From contig NZ_NVQE01000001.1 in NCBI RefSeq assembly GCF_002591975.1, positions 248,001 through 312,000 of the forward strand: DNA of 64,000 nucleotides. Reading direction: 5' to 3'. Under the pieces are notes generated by a model, which saw only the letters and a list, made by a program, of their open reading frames with translations, ran no database searches and was not told the origin of the DNA. The DNA comes from Mycobacterium neglectum. Its GTDB lineage: Bacteria; Actinomycetota; Actinomycetes; Mycobacteriales; Mycobacteriaceae. Both the position numbers and the translations under genes were made by a program. Below, piece by piece: positions 1-8,050 of this stretch; the first letter of the stretch is position 1, and the number at the start of each line of letters is the position of its first letter.

Positions 1-656
1 CCCGCGATCGTGACCTTGTCCGGATCACCCCCGAAGCCGGCGATATTGGTTTGCACCCATCGCAATGCGGCCTGCTGATCGGCCAGTCCGTAATTGCCGA
101 CATCGCCGGCCGGGCCAAGTGCTGGGTGCGCAAGGAAACCCAGCGCACCCAGCCGGTAGTTGATCGTCACGACGATGACGTCGCCGCGGCTCGTCAGCCT
201 GCGCGCGTTGTAGATGTCACCGCTTCCGTTGACAAAGCCGCCGCCGTGAATCCACACGAGAACCGGTCGCTTTTCGCCCGACGGTGGTGGCGTCCACACA
301 TTGAGCGTCAGGCAGTCCTCGCTGGTTTCGCGTTTGTCGACGTCGTTGTCGACGTCCTGGACGCATCGTGGGCCGGGGCGGGTGGCATCACGAAACCCGG
401 ACCAACCAGGCACCGGAGCCGGCGGCTGAAACCGCAACGCTCCCACCGGCGGTGCGGCATACGGGATTCCGGCGAACAGGCGGTGATCGACTGAGACCAT
501 CCCGCGTAGCGCCCCCGATTCGGTCTGCGCCACGCCGGGATCGTCGGGCACATCGATGGTCGCGGTTTCACCGCGCCCGCACCCCGCGAGTAGCACCACC
601 GCCGTTAGCGCCATCGCGGCGGCAGTGCCCAGACGGCGAACTTTTGCAACTGGCAT
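1..656 (-). CDS. Carboxylesterase type B, lipoprotein, C-terminus cut by window edge
   Basis: The minus-strand frame is open from an ATG at 656 to the window edge (218 codons seen). The N-terminus is a lipoprotein signal: MPVAKVRRLG, a hydrophobic run, then lipobox LLAGC. It continues with type-B esterase signatures in order: LFAGIPYAAPPVG, SEDCLTLNVW, the oxyanion-hole segment WIHGGGF, and NYGLADQQAALRWV with IAGFGGDP. The nucleophile elbow (usually GESAG) would follow just beyond the edge, so catalysis cannot be confirmed. It is probably an envelope-anchored ester hydrolase. An IS607-type element ends only tens of bases upstream, so its native promoter may have been displaced. No clear Shine-Dalgarno is seen, only GGGACCG directly before the ATG. 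Confidence 0.88.
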   Translation of the reverse strand, partial: MPVAKVRRLGTAAAMALTAVVLLAGCGRGETATIDVPDDPGVAQTESGALRGMVSVDHRLFAGIPYAAPPVGALRFQPPAPVPGWSGFRDATRPGPRCVQDVDNDVDKRETSEDCLTLNVWTPPPSGEKRPVLVWIHGGGFVNGSGDIYNARRLTSRGDVIVVTINYRLGALGFLAHPALGPAGDVGNYGLADQQAALRWVQTNIAGFGGDPDKVTIA

Positions 657-657
657 C

Positions 658-853
658 GGTCCCGAGACTACTGAGGGACCTCTCTTCCGTTGCCGTTGAG
701 TGTGTTGGGTTGCACTCATGCGGCGTCCCCTTGCGGGGTTGGGGTTTTGGCCTCACCGCGTCCGGCCCCGCATGGGTGGGGTCTTACAGATGCTCCGCCG
801 GCACCGGATGATCCGGTGTCGGCGCCATGGCCTGTACCAACCGTGGTGGTTGG
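658..853 (-). ncRNA. Candidate omega (guide) RNA scaffold at the tnpB 3' end
   Basis: The minus-strand RNA over the last part of tnpB and its downstream flank is rich in stem-loops: CCAACC/GGTTGG at 837-853, CACCGGAT/ATCCGGTG at 802-818, CCCC/GGGG pairs at 766-781 and 727-738, and GGTCCC/GGGACC at 658-680. TnpB proteins are known to use an RNA from this position whose 3' end reads into flanking DNA as guide. If that holds here, the guide would come from the esterase start region. This is an inference from position and folding; no transcript evidence exists in the window. Confidence 0.4.
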
Positions 854-2368
854 CCCGGGAACCGATGGGGCCGTGGTCCCGACTGGACCACAACTGGCAT
901 CATCCGGCCAGTCACGGAGATTGCGTGCAGCATTGCGGTCGCGATCGACGGTCTCACCGGTGATCGGGCATACCAGGTGTTTGTCGATGCGACCCTTACC
1001 TTCCAGGCGGCATGGGGTGCCATCGGGTTGGTAACAGCCGTGGTGGATTTGGCTGGATGGGAACCAGCGATCGGCCGCGGTCAGGGTGCTGCCGTGCCGG
1101 GAGGTCTTGTAAGCCAGTCGCGGCTTGATCAACCCCATCGCGGCATCAGACACAGCGCGCCGGAAAGCCCGACGCCCCATGCCCTGTTTCATTGCGGCCA
1201 CGTCGAGGTCCTCGACGACGATGTGGCCGTAGGTGCGCGCCAACTCGGTGCTGAGTTGATGCGCTGCTTCCCGCCGCAGATGCACGCACCGGCGATCCAG
1301 CCGGGTCAGCTTGGCTTTCGCTGCCCGATGACCGCGCGATCCGGGAATACGGCGGGAAAGGTCACGCCCAGCCCGACGGCGTGCCGCCAGGGAGGCTTTC
1401 AGCGGGGCCGGATTCTCATATTCGACCACGGTTTCGGTGCTTGTGACGGTGTCGATCGTGGCGACGGTGGCCAGCGTGCGTATCCCGAGATCCACTCCGG
1501 CGCGCACCGTTGGCTGGGCGGGCGTCCGGGCCGTCTCCGGTGTGCGCAGCGCGTATCCGATCGACACGAACAACCGGCCCCACCGCTGCGACAGCGTCAT
1601 GTTCAAGATCCGGGCCCGACCGGAGGCGACATGGCGCTGCACCCGGCGGGTGTTCTCCTTGGACCGCAGGGCGCCGATTACCGGGACGGTGATGGTGCGT
1701 CGGTCGTCTTCGACCCGCATGGTTCCAGTGGAAAACCGCACCCGGCCAGCGTCACGGCGCACCGAGGTGAACCGGGGAAACCCGACGCGTCGACCCTTGC
1801 GGGTGCCGTTCTTGCTGGCAGACCAGTTGTCTAGCGCCCGCGCCAGGTCCGCGAGCCCCGACGAGTAGGCCTCTTTGGAGTTCTCGGCCCACCACGGCGC
1901 CACTTCATCCTTGGCCCGGTTCCACGCCCAGCGCAGTGAGCCCAGATCCCAGCCCACCGACTCATGCGATGGATCGACAGCTTTCGCGTCCAAGTCGGCC
2001 TTCACTCGCGCCAGGCCCCAATTGAACGCCTTGCGCCGCCCCCCGAAATGCGAGCGCACCAACCCCGCCCGCTGGGCCTCGGCCGGCCATTCCACCTCGA
2101 ACTTCGCCGCCGTCACCACCCAACCCGACGGCAGTTTCTCACCCACTGAACCCGTGGCAGCGTAGCCGTCGGCATCGCCGTCGAACAGATCGAATAGCAC
2201 CGACACCGACTCCACCGCCACCCGGTACGTCTCGAAATCGGCACCAATGTCCACATACCGCGACAACGTCGGTGTGCCATCGGGTTTCGGTGTACCGCCA
2301 AGATGCGCGCCACCAGTGGCCGCGGCGACCTTTGCGGCCCGCCCCCGGGTGCGCATCCCTACGATCAC
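716..2368 (-). CDS. tnpB: TnpB, IS607-family RNA-guided nuclease (OrfB)
   Basis: The protein has 550 residues from a GTG overlapping the tnpA remnant's stop. The RuvC-like core is visible: GVDLGIRTLA (Asp293), IVVEDLDV (Glu386) and VDRDRNAARNL (Asp475). The N-terminal half carries the typical AFNWGLARVKAD and GFPRF segments. Family members are RNA-guided DNA nucleases that use an RNA made from the element's 3' end. The zinc-knuckle region (439-470) is unusual: SSQIHHGC is followed by a long insert and then CPITG, where relatives I know have CPxCG, so one metal ligand looks lost. The last 60 residues are low-complexity Gly/Pro/Thr and overlap strong stem-loops, as expected if the DNA also encodes the guide RNA scaffold. 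The frame is intact; activity is unproven. Confidence 0.85.
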   Translation of the reverse strand: MIVGMRTRGRAAKVAAATGGAHLGGTPKPDGTPTLSRYVDIGADFETYRVAVESVSVLFDLFDGDADGYAATGSVGEKLPSGWVVTAAKFEVEWPAEAQRAGLVRSHFGGRRKAFNWGLARVKADLDAKAVDPSHESVGWDLGSLRWAWNRAKDEVAPWWAENSKEAYSSGLADLARALDNWSASKNGTRKGRRVGFPRFTSVRRDAGRVRFSTGTMRVEDDRRTITVPVIGALRSKENTRRVQRHVASGRARILNMTLSQRWGRLFVSIGYALRTPETARTPAQPTVRAGVDLGIRTLATVATIDTVTSTETVVEYENPAPLKASLAARRRAGRDLSRRIPGSRGHRAAKAKLTRLDRRCVHLRREAAHQLSTELARTYGHIVVEDLDVAAMKQGMGRRAFRRAVSDAAMGLIKPRLAYKTSRHGSTLTAADRWFPSSQIHHGCYQPDGTPCRLEGKGRIDKHLVCPITGETVDRDRNAARNLRDWPDDASCGPVGTTAPSVPGPTTTVGTGHGADTGSSGAGGASVRPHPCGAGRGEAKTPTPQGDAA

Positions 2369-2923
2369 GGCGCCTGGCCCGGATCACACATACTGGCCGT
2401 CAGTGCGCGCATCGTAAGATTCCGCGCCCCGCGCGCCCATACAACGAGGCGCACATCGCCGTGAGCACTTCGACCATGTCGCACACCAGATCTCGGCCCT
2501 CTCACCGGGAACGGCCACCACAATCCGGCGGCCCTGCGCAGACAACGCCCTCTGCAGATGCTCCATCCCGAAACGGTCCAACCGGTTCCGATGCTCCACA
2601 ACGATCACCCTCGCATCCGGGTCTGACAAGATCCGACCCATCTTCGGGCGCTTGCCGTTCAACCCGGACCCGACGTGGGGAACCACCCGCGCCGGCACCA
2701 GCTCCTGCTCTATCGCCACACCGTCAACCGGGCCACCTATGGTTCCAGCAGCCCAGGACTTCGGCTACGTACACAAAATCGGTGTCGCAGAGGCTCCCGA
2801 TCATGCCCTGATAATCAGCCGGCCCCACCCGCTGCGCCGGTTTCCGCAGCGTCCCTGCCGAAACCTGCGATTAACCGCTTGCCGGTTCACCCCAACCGGC
2901 TCAGCCCAATCCGCCAGATTCAC
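2365..2923 (-). pseudogene. tnpA: Decayed IS607 serine recombinase (tnpA)
   Basis: Fragments of an IS607 resolvase occur in the right order but in different frames. The N-terminal MerR-like helix-turn-helix (VNLADWAEPVGVNRQAV) starts with GTG at 2923. After a shift comes the segment ending KPAQRVG. The part that should carry the catalytic Ser (YARVSS-type motif) is missing. The region VGSGLNGKRP...RILSDPDARVIVVEHRNRLDRFG...ALSAQGRRIVV is recognisable, then another shift gives DLVCDMVEVL, and a third gives ARNLTMRALTAS before the stop at 2365. At least three frameshifts and a central deletion make it non-functional. Confidence 0.82.
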
Positions 2924-2996
2924 AACAACGACCTTGAATGCACTCAGCACCCAGCCGCTCTCTTCCCTTGCGTGGCCTCCGTCACATAGACTCCTG

Positions 2997-3016
2997 AACT
3001 TGACACCCGTCAAGTT
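2997..3016. promoter_or_regulatory. Palindrome in the P450 promoter
   Basis: AACTTGAC-ACCC-GTCAAGTT has two perfect 8 bp arms with a 4 bp spacer and ends 28 bp before the P450 ATG. Its size and symmetry fit a TetR/GntR-type dimer operator. It differs from the twin boxes upstream of the MFS gene, so a different regulator may bind it. Confidence 0.5.
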
Positions 3017-3044
3017 ATGGGGTCCCCGGAAATTAGGAGCCTGA

Positions 3045-4298
3045 ATGAGCACGCCGACGATGGATGACGCCACAAAAGTGCTGGCCGACCCGACGGCCTA
3101 CGCCGACGACGCACGGCTGCACGCGGCGCTGACCCATCTGCGGACGAACAACCCGGTCGCCTTGGTCGACCAGCCGCCGTACCGCCCGTTCTGGGCGATC
3201 ACCAAACACGCCGACATCATGGCCATCGAGCGCGACAACAACCTCTTCCTGTCCGAGCCACGGCCCCTGCTCGTCACCGCCGAAGCCGACGATTTCGGCA
3301 AACAACAACTCGAAGCCGGCACGGGGTTGCGAACCCTCATCCACATGGACGATCCGCACCACCGCAAAGTGCGCGCTATCGGTGCGGACTGGTTCCGCCC
3401 CAAGGCCATGCGCGATCTCAAGGTCAACGTCGACGCGTTGGCCAAGCGCTACGTCGACCGGATGCGTGACATCGGCCCGGAATGCGACTTCGTCACAGAC
3501 ATCGCCGTCAACTTCCCGCTCTACGTGATCATGTCGCTGCTCGGCCTGCCCGAGGAGGATTTCCCTCGGATGCACCAGCTCACCCAGGAGCTGTTCGGCG
3601 GCGACGACGACGAGTACAACCAGCGCGGCAAGACACCGGAAGAACAGCTGGCGATTCTGGTCGACTTCTTCACCTACTTCGCGCAGCTGACCGCATCGCG
3701 TCGCGAACACCCGACCGACGATCTGGCATCGGCGATCGCCAACGGCCGCATTGACGGAGAGCCGTTGTCCGAGGTCGACACCGCGTCCTACTACGTGATC
3801 GTCGCCAGCGCAGGCCACGACACCACAAAGGACGCCATCTCCGGCGGACTGCTCGCGCTGATCGAAAACCCCGGTGAGATGGATCGCTTACGCAAGGACC
3901 CCGGACTGATGGGCACCGCGGTCGAGGAGATGATTCGGTGGACGACGCCGGTCAAGGAGTTCATGCGCACCGCGGCCGAGGACACCACAGTTCGCGGCGT
4001 GCCGATCGCCAAGGGCGAATCCGTCTACCTGGCTTACGTTTCCGGCAACCGTGACGAAGAGGTCTTCGACGAGCCGTTCCGGTTCGACGTCGGCCGCGAC
4101 CCCAACAAGCATGTCGCCTTCGGCTACGGAGTGCACTTCTGCCTGGGGGCCGCACTCGCGCGAATGGAGATGAACAGCCTGTTCTCCGAATTGATTCCGC
4201 GGTTGGAGTCCATCGAACTCGCCGGCGAGCCGGAGTTGGCGGCGACGACGTTCGTCGGCGGGCTCAAGCACTTGCCGATCCGTTACTCGCTGCGCTGA
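3045..4298 (+). CDS. Cytochrome P450
   Basis: This is a 417-residue soluble bacterial P450. The heme-binding loop FGYGVHFCLGAALARME carries the thiolate Cys366. The I-helix motif is AGHDTTKDA. The C-helix HMDDPHHRKVR and a K-helix ExxR region (EEMIRWTTPV) are present. It would mono-oxygenate a lipophilic substrate with electrons from a ferredoxin/reductase; neither is adjacent, although a reductase-like flavoprotein lies at 15783. AGGAGC sits upstream of the ATG. The gene converges on and overlaps the tetR at 4283 by 16 bp. The HDDPHHRKVR and HDTT layout resembles mycobacterial CYP families, but I cannot assign a CYP number. Confidence 0.93.
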   Translation: MSTPTMDDATKVLADPTAYADDARLHAALTHLRTNNPVALVDQPPYRPFWAITKHADIMAIERDNNLFLSEPRPLLVTAEADDFGKQQLEAGTGLRTLIHMDDPHHRKVRAIGADWFRPKAMRDLKVNVDALAKRYVDRMRDIGPECDFVTDIAVNFPLYVIMSLLGLPEEDFPRMHQLTQELFGGDDDEYNQRGKTPEEQLAILVDFFTYFAQLTASRREHPTDDLASAIANGRIDGEPLSEVDTASYYVIVASAGHDTTKDAISGGLLALIENPGEMDRLRKDPGLMGTAVEEMIRWTTPVKEFMRTAAEDTTVRGVPIAKGESVYLAYVSGNRDEEVFDEPFRFDVGRDPNKHVAFGYGVHFCLGAALARMEMNSLFSELIPRLESIELAGEPELAATTFVGGLKHLPIRYSLR

Positions 4299-4936
4299 TC
4301 GGCCCTTTTCTTGGCGTGTGTGGCCAGGAAGCCGTCGACGGCGGCCTCGGCGCATGCACGGTAGTCGAAATCGGCCACGGTGCTCAATCTTCCGAGAATC
4401 AGCGGTCCGATCAGCAGCGCGATGGCCTGAATGCGGTTGGGCACCTCGATTTCGCGTTCCGCTTGTGGGCTGTCGAAGATGGCATCGAAGGGCGCGGAGT
4501 AGAGCTGGATGATCCGCGCCCGCAGCGGGCCGGTGGCCTCCGAATCAGCCTGGCGCACTTCGGAATAGTCGCCGGCATCGGGCCCTGAGGCCAGCCATGT
4601 CAATGCGGTGAGCATCGCGGGTACTTCGGCAATCGCCTCAGTCCAGCCCTCCACCACCGCGATCAGCTGCTCCCGCAGACCACCTTCGGGCGGCGGCATC
4701 GGCGCGGGTTCCAGCAGGCTCATGAAGGCCGCGCCCAACAGATCGTTGGCGCTCGAGTAATGCCGATAGAGCGTGGCCCTGGCGACGTTGGCACTCCGTG
4801 TCACCGCGTCGATCGTCACCGCGTTCGGACCGCCCGCGCGCAGGAGAGCGGTTGCGGCCGCGAGCAACCGAGCTCGGGACCTGGCCGGCCGCGGGTCGGT
4901 GCTTTCCTGGCGCTCGCGAGGGTCGGGGACGGTCAC
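4283..4936 (-). CDS. TetR-family repressor of the adjacent MFS exporter
   Basis: The protein has 217 residues and starts with GTG, with a GAGGAGG Shine-Dalgarno about 9 bp upstream. The N-terminal helix-turn-helix (about residues 20-65) includes AVTIDAVTRSANVARATLYRHY. The C-terminal part is a variable ligand domain. It is divergently transcribed from the MFS gene, with twin palindromes between them, the classical layout of a drug-responsive repressor/exporter pair. Its 3' end overlaps the P450 3' end, so it may control the P450 as well. The ligand is unknown. Confidence 0.88.
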   Translation of the reverse strand: MTVPDPRERQESTDPRPARSRARLLAAATALLRAGGPNAVTIDAVTRSANVARATLYRHYSSANDLLGAAFMSLLEPAPMPPPEGGLREQLIAVVEGWTEAIAEVPAMLTALTWLASGPDAGDYSEVRQADSEATGPLRARIIQLYSAPFDAIFDSPQAEREIEVPNRIQAIALLIGPLILGRLSTVADFDYRACAEAAVDGFLATHAKKRADQRSE

Positions 4937-4962
4937 CGTTTACACCACCTCCTCAGCGGGAA

Positions 4963-4979
4963 CAAGACTGTTGGTCTTG
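4963..4979. promoter_or_regulatory. TetR operator box 1
   Basis: CAAGACTGTTGGTCTTG has 6 bp perfect arms and lies between tetR and the MFS gene. It shares the core AGACTGTTNGTCT with box 2, whose centre is exactly 20 bp away (4971 versus 4991), so two dimers would sit on the same DNA face. Confidence 0.65.
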
Positions 4980-4983
4980 CTAC

Positions 4984-4998
4984 GAGACTGTTAGTCTC
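4984..4998. promoter_or_regulatory. TetR operator box 2
   Basis: GAGACTGTTAGTCTC has 6 bp perfect arms around GTT and lies 32 bp before the MFS ATG. It is the second copy of the AGACTGTTNGTCT core, so repressor binding here would block exporter transcription. Confidence 0.65.
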
Positions 4999-5030
4999 AA
5001 AACTACCTCTACAAAAAGGGAGCGCGACAC

Positions 5031-6713
5031 ATGGTCGACACCCTCACCCGGTCGGACCAGACTATCGACGCCAACCTGGCGACCCTTTCCAGGTTCGGCC
5101 GCTTCTGGTTACTCACCGTCGCTGCCCTCGACGTACTGCTGGTCATATCTTCTATGGTCGCGCTCAACGCGGCCCTCCCCGACATCGCTGTCGAAACAGC
5201 CGCGACGCAGACGCAACTCACCTGGATCGTGGACGGCTACACATTGGTGCTGGCCTGCCTGCTCCTGCCCGCCGGTGCGATCGGCGACCGGTATGGGAGG
5301 CGGGGCGCACTGGTCGGCGGGCTGGCGATCTTCGCAGTTGCCTCGATTGCTCCGGCGTTTCTCGACAGTCCGGTTCAGATCATCCTTGCTCGCGCGCTTG
5401 CGGGCGTAGGCGCCGCGTTCATCATGCCGGCGACGTTGTCCCTGCTGACTGCCGCGTTCCCAAAGAACGAGCGCAACAAGGCCATTGGCATCTGGGCCGG
5501 GGTCGCAAGCTCGGGCGCAATCGTCGGCTTCATGGGCACAGGCTTACTGCTGCACGCCTTTTCCTGGCAGTCGATCTTCTACGCGTTCACGGCCTCGGCC
5601 GTCGCCCTCATCATCTGTACGTTCACAATCCGCTCGTCGCGCGACGACACGGCCACGCCGATCGACGGCATCGGTGCGGTGCTGATCGGCTCGGCGGTCG
5701 CGATTTTCGTATTCGGTGTCGTGGAAGCACCGGTGCGCGGGTGGATGCATCCGGTCGTGTGGGGCTGCATGGTCGCGGGTGTCGGGCTCGCGGTCGCATT
5801 CGCGGTGGTGGAACTGCGACGACGGCATCCGCTGCTCGATGTCCGGTTGTTCGCCAGACCCGATTTCGCCACCGGGTCGGTCGGTATCACAATCCTTTTC
5901 TTCGCCAACTTCGGCTTCTTCTTCATCGCGATGCAGTACCTGCAACTGGTTCTCGGCTACAGCCCCCTACAGACGGCGTTCGCCCTCGCCCCGCTGGCCG
6001 TGCCGATCATGATTCTGGGTGCGACGATGCATCTCTACCTCCCAAAGATCGGGCTCAGGACCGCCATCGCGCTCGGCCTGTTTCTCATCGGAGCCGGGCT
6101 CTACCTGATGCGCTACCTCGATGCCGGGAGTTCATACCTGGATCTCGTGTTGCCAATGTTGGTCACCAGCGCAGGCATCGGTCTGTGCGTTGCGCCGACC
6201 ACCTCCGCGATCATGAACGCCGTGCCGACCGAGAAGCAGGGCGTCGCATCGGCGGTCAACGACACCACGCGTGAGGTCGGTGCAGCCGTCGGTATCGCCG
6301 TCGCCGGTTCGGTGTTGGCGGCGCAATACGGCACCGCGCTCTCTCCCGCGCTCGTCGGCTTCCCCGAACAGATACGGGCAGGCGCATTGGAATCCCTTGC
6401 GAATGCACTCGCCATTGCCGAGGAGATGGGCCCGCCCGGTGCGCGCTTGGCAGACCTCGCGACGTCCGCGTTCATCGACTCGATGAGCCTGTCTCTCCTG
6501 GTGCTTGCGATCGTATTAGCACTCGCAGCGGCCTTCGTCGCGATCTGGGCTCCTGGCCGCGACGGCAGGCAGTCCAGCTTGGTGCGACGAATCAAGGCGC
6601 GGTGGCGGACCTCAGACGACGAACTCGGCAGCCCGATGCCCGAGCATGACGATGGTGGCGTGCGGGCCCCGGCTGGGAATCGCGGGCAGCACCGAGCCGT
6701 CGACCACCCATAA
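5031..6713 (+). CDS. MFS drug exporter, DHA2 (14-TM, EmrB/QacA) type
   Basis: The 560-residue membrane protein has many hydrophobic helices. The MFS motif A is GDRYGRRGALVGG (about residue 85), and the first helix carries ALNAALPDIA followed by QTQLTWIVDGYTL, typical of 14-helix proton-driven drug antiporters. An AGGGAG Shine-Dalgarno precedes the ATG. It is probably controlled by the divergent TetR through the boxes at 4963-4998. The last roughly 34 codons (hydrophilic) run antisense into the 3' end of mftG, an overlap of 102 bp. The substrate cannot be told from sequence. Confidence 0.9.
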   Translation: MVDTLTRSDQTIDANLATLSRFGRFWLLTVAALDVLLVISSMVALNAALPDIAVETAATQTQLTWIVDGYTLVLACLLLPAGAIGDRYGRRGALVGGLAIFAVASIAPAFLDSPVQIILARALAGVGAAFIMPATLSLLTAAFPKNERNKAIGIWAGVASSGAIVGFMGTGLLLHAFSWQSIFYAFTASAVALIICTFTIRSSRDDTATPIDGIGAVLIGSAVAIFVFGVVEAPVRGWMHPVVWGCMVAGVGLAVAFAVVELRRRHPLLDVRLFARPDFATGSVGITILFFANFGFFFIAMQYLQLVLGYSPLQTAFALAPLAVPIMILGATMHLYLPKIGLRTAIALGLFLIGAGLYLMRYLDAGSSYLDLVLPMLVTSAGIGLCVAPTTSAIMNAVPTEKQGVASAVNDTTREVGAAVGIAVAGSVLAAQYGTALSPALVGFPEQIRAGALESLANALAIAEEMGPPGARLADLATSAFIDSMSLSLLVLAIVLALAAAFVAIWAPGRDGRQSSLVRRIKARWRTSDDELGSPMPEHDDGGVRAPAGNRGQHRAVDHP

Positions 6714-8042
6714 CCCGTCGACACCGCGCACCCGGCAGTGCGCATCCACCACTGCCGCCGCGTCATCGTCGCGCCCCATCGGCGCTGTGCCGCAGAGATG
6801 TTGCGAAGTCGACCACGACGCGGTCGCACCTTTCACGTGGGCGCCTGCCAGTTCCCGCGCCAGTTCGGCGCCTGCGCCCAGGGCGGCGACGTCAGCGGGC
6901 TCGCGGTCATACCGATGCTCGATGGTGGGTAGGACATCGGGATCGGCCGACGAAAGCCGCACTCTTCCTCGCGATCTCGGCCGCATCAGAGCCACGCCGA
7001 TGTGTGGATGATCACCCGGGTCGTCGCGACTACCGCTCACCATTGCGCCGAACCCCGCTGTGTAGGGACGGATTTCGAGCCCGTCGTCGGTGCTGAGCGT
7101 CGCCTCCAATGGCGGAAGACCGTGGGTCTCCGTCCAGTCCACCGGCAGCACCCATTCCGGGTGGTCCGCCGACGCCATGCCGACCGGTAGGTCCGCCACC
7201 ACGGGTACCCCCGCGGCGTTCAGCGCCTGCTGGGGGCCGACGCCCGACAGCATCAGCAGATGGGCCGATCCGATAGCACCGGCCGACAGGACGATTCGGT
7301 CCGCGGTCAGGTCGACGGGTCCGGCGGGCCCGTGGCACTCCACCCCTATTGCCCGCCCGCCGACGATCTTGATCCGTCGGACCCGGGTGTCGGTCAGCAC
7401 CGTGAGTCCGGCGCGATCCATCGCGGGTTTCAGGTAGGCCCCACCCGGGCCGACCCGCGTTCCACCGTTGATGTTCAGCGGTACCGCACCGACGCCGGGC
7501 GGCAGCGGCGAGTCCGGGGTCGATCCGTTGAGGTCCTCGATCCACCGATAGCCCGCCGATATCGCAGCATCCACGAACGTCGCTGTGCAGCCGTCGAATT
7601 CGGTGACCCGCTGAATGATGATGGGACCAACATCACCGTGCAGCGGCCCTCCGAAATCGACGTCGGTCTCGATCGCCAGGAAGTGCGGAAGTACGTCGGC
7701 CCACGCCCATCCTGGCATTGCCCAGCCGTCGAAGTCGGACGGGAGTCCGCGGCAGAAGTAGCCACCGTTGACCGCACCGGATCCGCCGACCACCGCACCC
7801 CGCATGATTTGTGCGTGCCGTTCGGGGTCCTCGGTCAGCGTCGTGGGATAGCGCCGCACCACCGAGCTGGCGGTGCCGATCGGCAGCCGCAGGCCGTCGC
7901 TGATCTGGGTCAGCACCTGTGGGTCGGCGGCCCCGGGGCCGGCTTCCACGACGGTGACCCGGCAGCTCGAATCAGCCGAAAGCCGCTCCGCTAATACAGA
8001 TCCGGCGCTACCAGCGCCGACGATCAGCACATCGCTGTGCAA
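6612..8042 (-). CDS. mftG: MftG, mycofactocin-system GMC oxidoreductase
   Basis: It is a GMC-family flavoprotein of about 476 residues. The FAD dinucleotide fold is DVLIVGAGSAGSVLAERLS, then VVEAGPG, and the GMC motif RGAVVGGSGAVNGGYFCRG follows. The C-terminus has a His-containing active-site region (SQHLCGTAPMG) and GPHATIVMLGHRAA. MftG is known as the FAD partner that links reduced mycofactocin to downstream electron flow during alcohol use. The start is uncertain: the TTG at 8042 fits the family's short leader and follows the mftF stop by 8 bp, but the frame is open to 8111. It is the last gene of mftA-G and overlaps the convergent MFS gene by 102 bp. Confidence 0.9.
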   Translation of the reverse strand: MHSDVLIVGAGSAGSVLAERLSADSSCRVTVVEAGPGAADPQVLTQISDGLRLPIGTASSVVRRYPTTLTEDPERHAQIMRGAVVGGSGAVNGGYFCRGLPSDFDGWAMPGWAWADVLPHFLAIETDVDFGGPLHGDVGPIIIQRVTEFDGCTATFVDAAISAGYRWIEDLNGSTPDSPLPPGVGAVPLNINGGTRVGPGGAYLKPAMDRAGLTVLTDTRVRRIKIVGGRAIGVECHGPAGPVDLTADRIVLSAGAIGSAHLLMLSGVGPQQALNAAGVPVVADLPVGMASADHPEWVLPVDWTETHGLPPLEATLSTDDGLEIRPYTAGFGAMVSGSRDDPGDHPHIGVALMRPRSRGRVRLSSADPDVLPTIEHRYDREPADVAALGAGAELARELAGAHVKGATASWSTSQHLCGTAPMGRDDDAAAVVDAHCRVRGVDGLWVVDGSVLPAIPSRGPHATIVMLGHRAAEFVV

Positions 8043-8050
8043 GGCGGACT

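Larger units (their letters stand above)
658..2990 (-). mobile_element. IS607-type element: tnpB with decayed tnpA
   Basis: On the minus strand a broken serine recombinase (2365-2923) is followed by an open tnpB (716-2368), joined by GTGA stop/start overlap, which is the IS607 arrangement. IS607 elements lack terminal inverted repeats, so the ends are estimates: the left limit is a hairpin at 658-680 just before the esterase start codon, and the right limit lies upstream of the tnpA start and before the P450 promoter palindrome at 2997. With tnpA broken, the copy should not transpose by itself unless helped in trans. Boundaries could shift by tens of bases. Confidence 0.7.
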
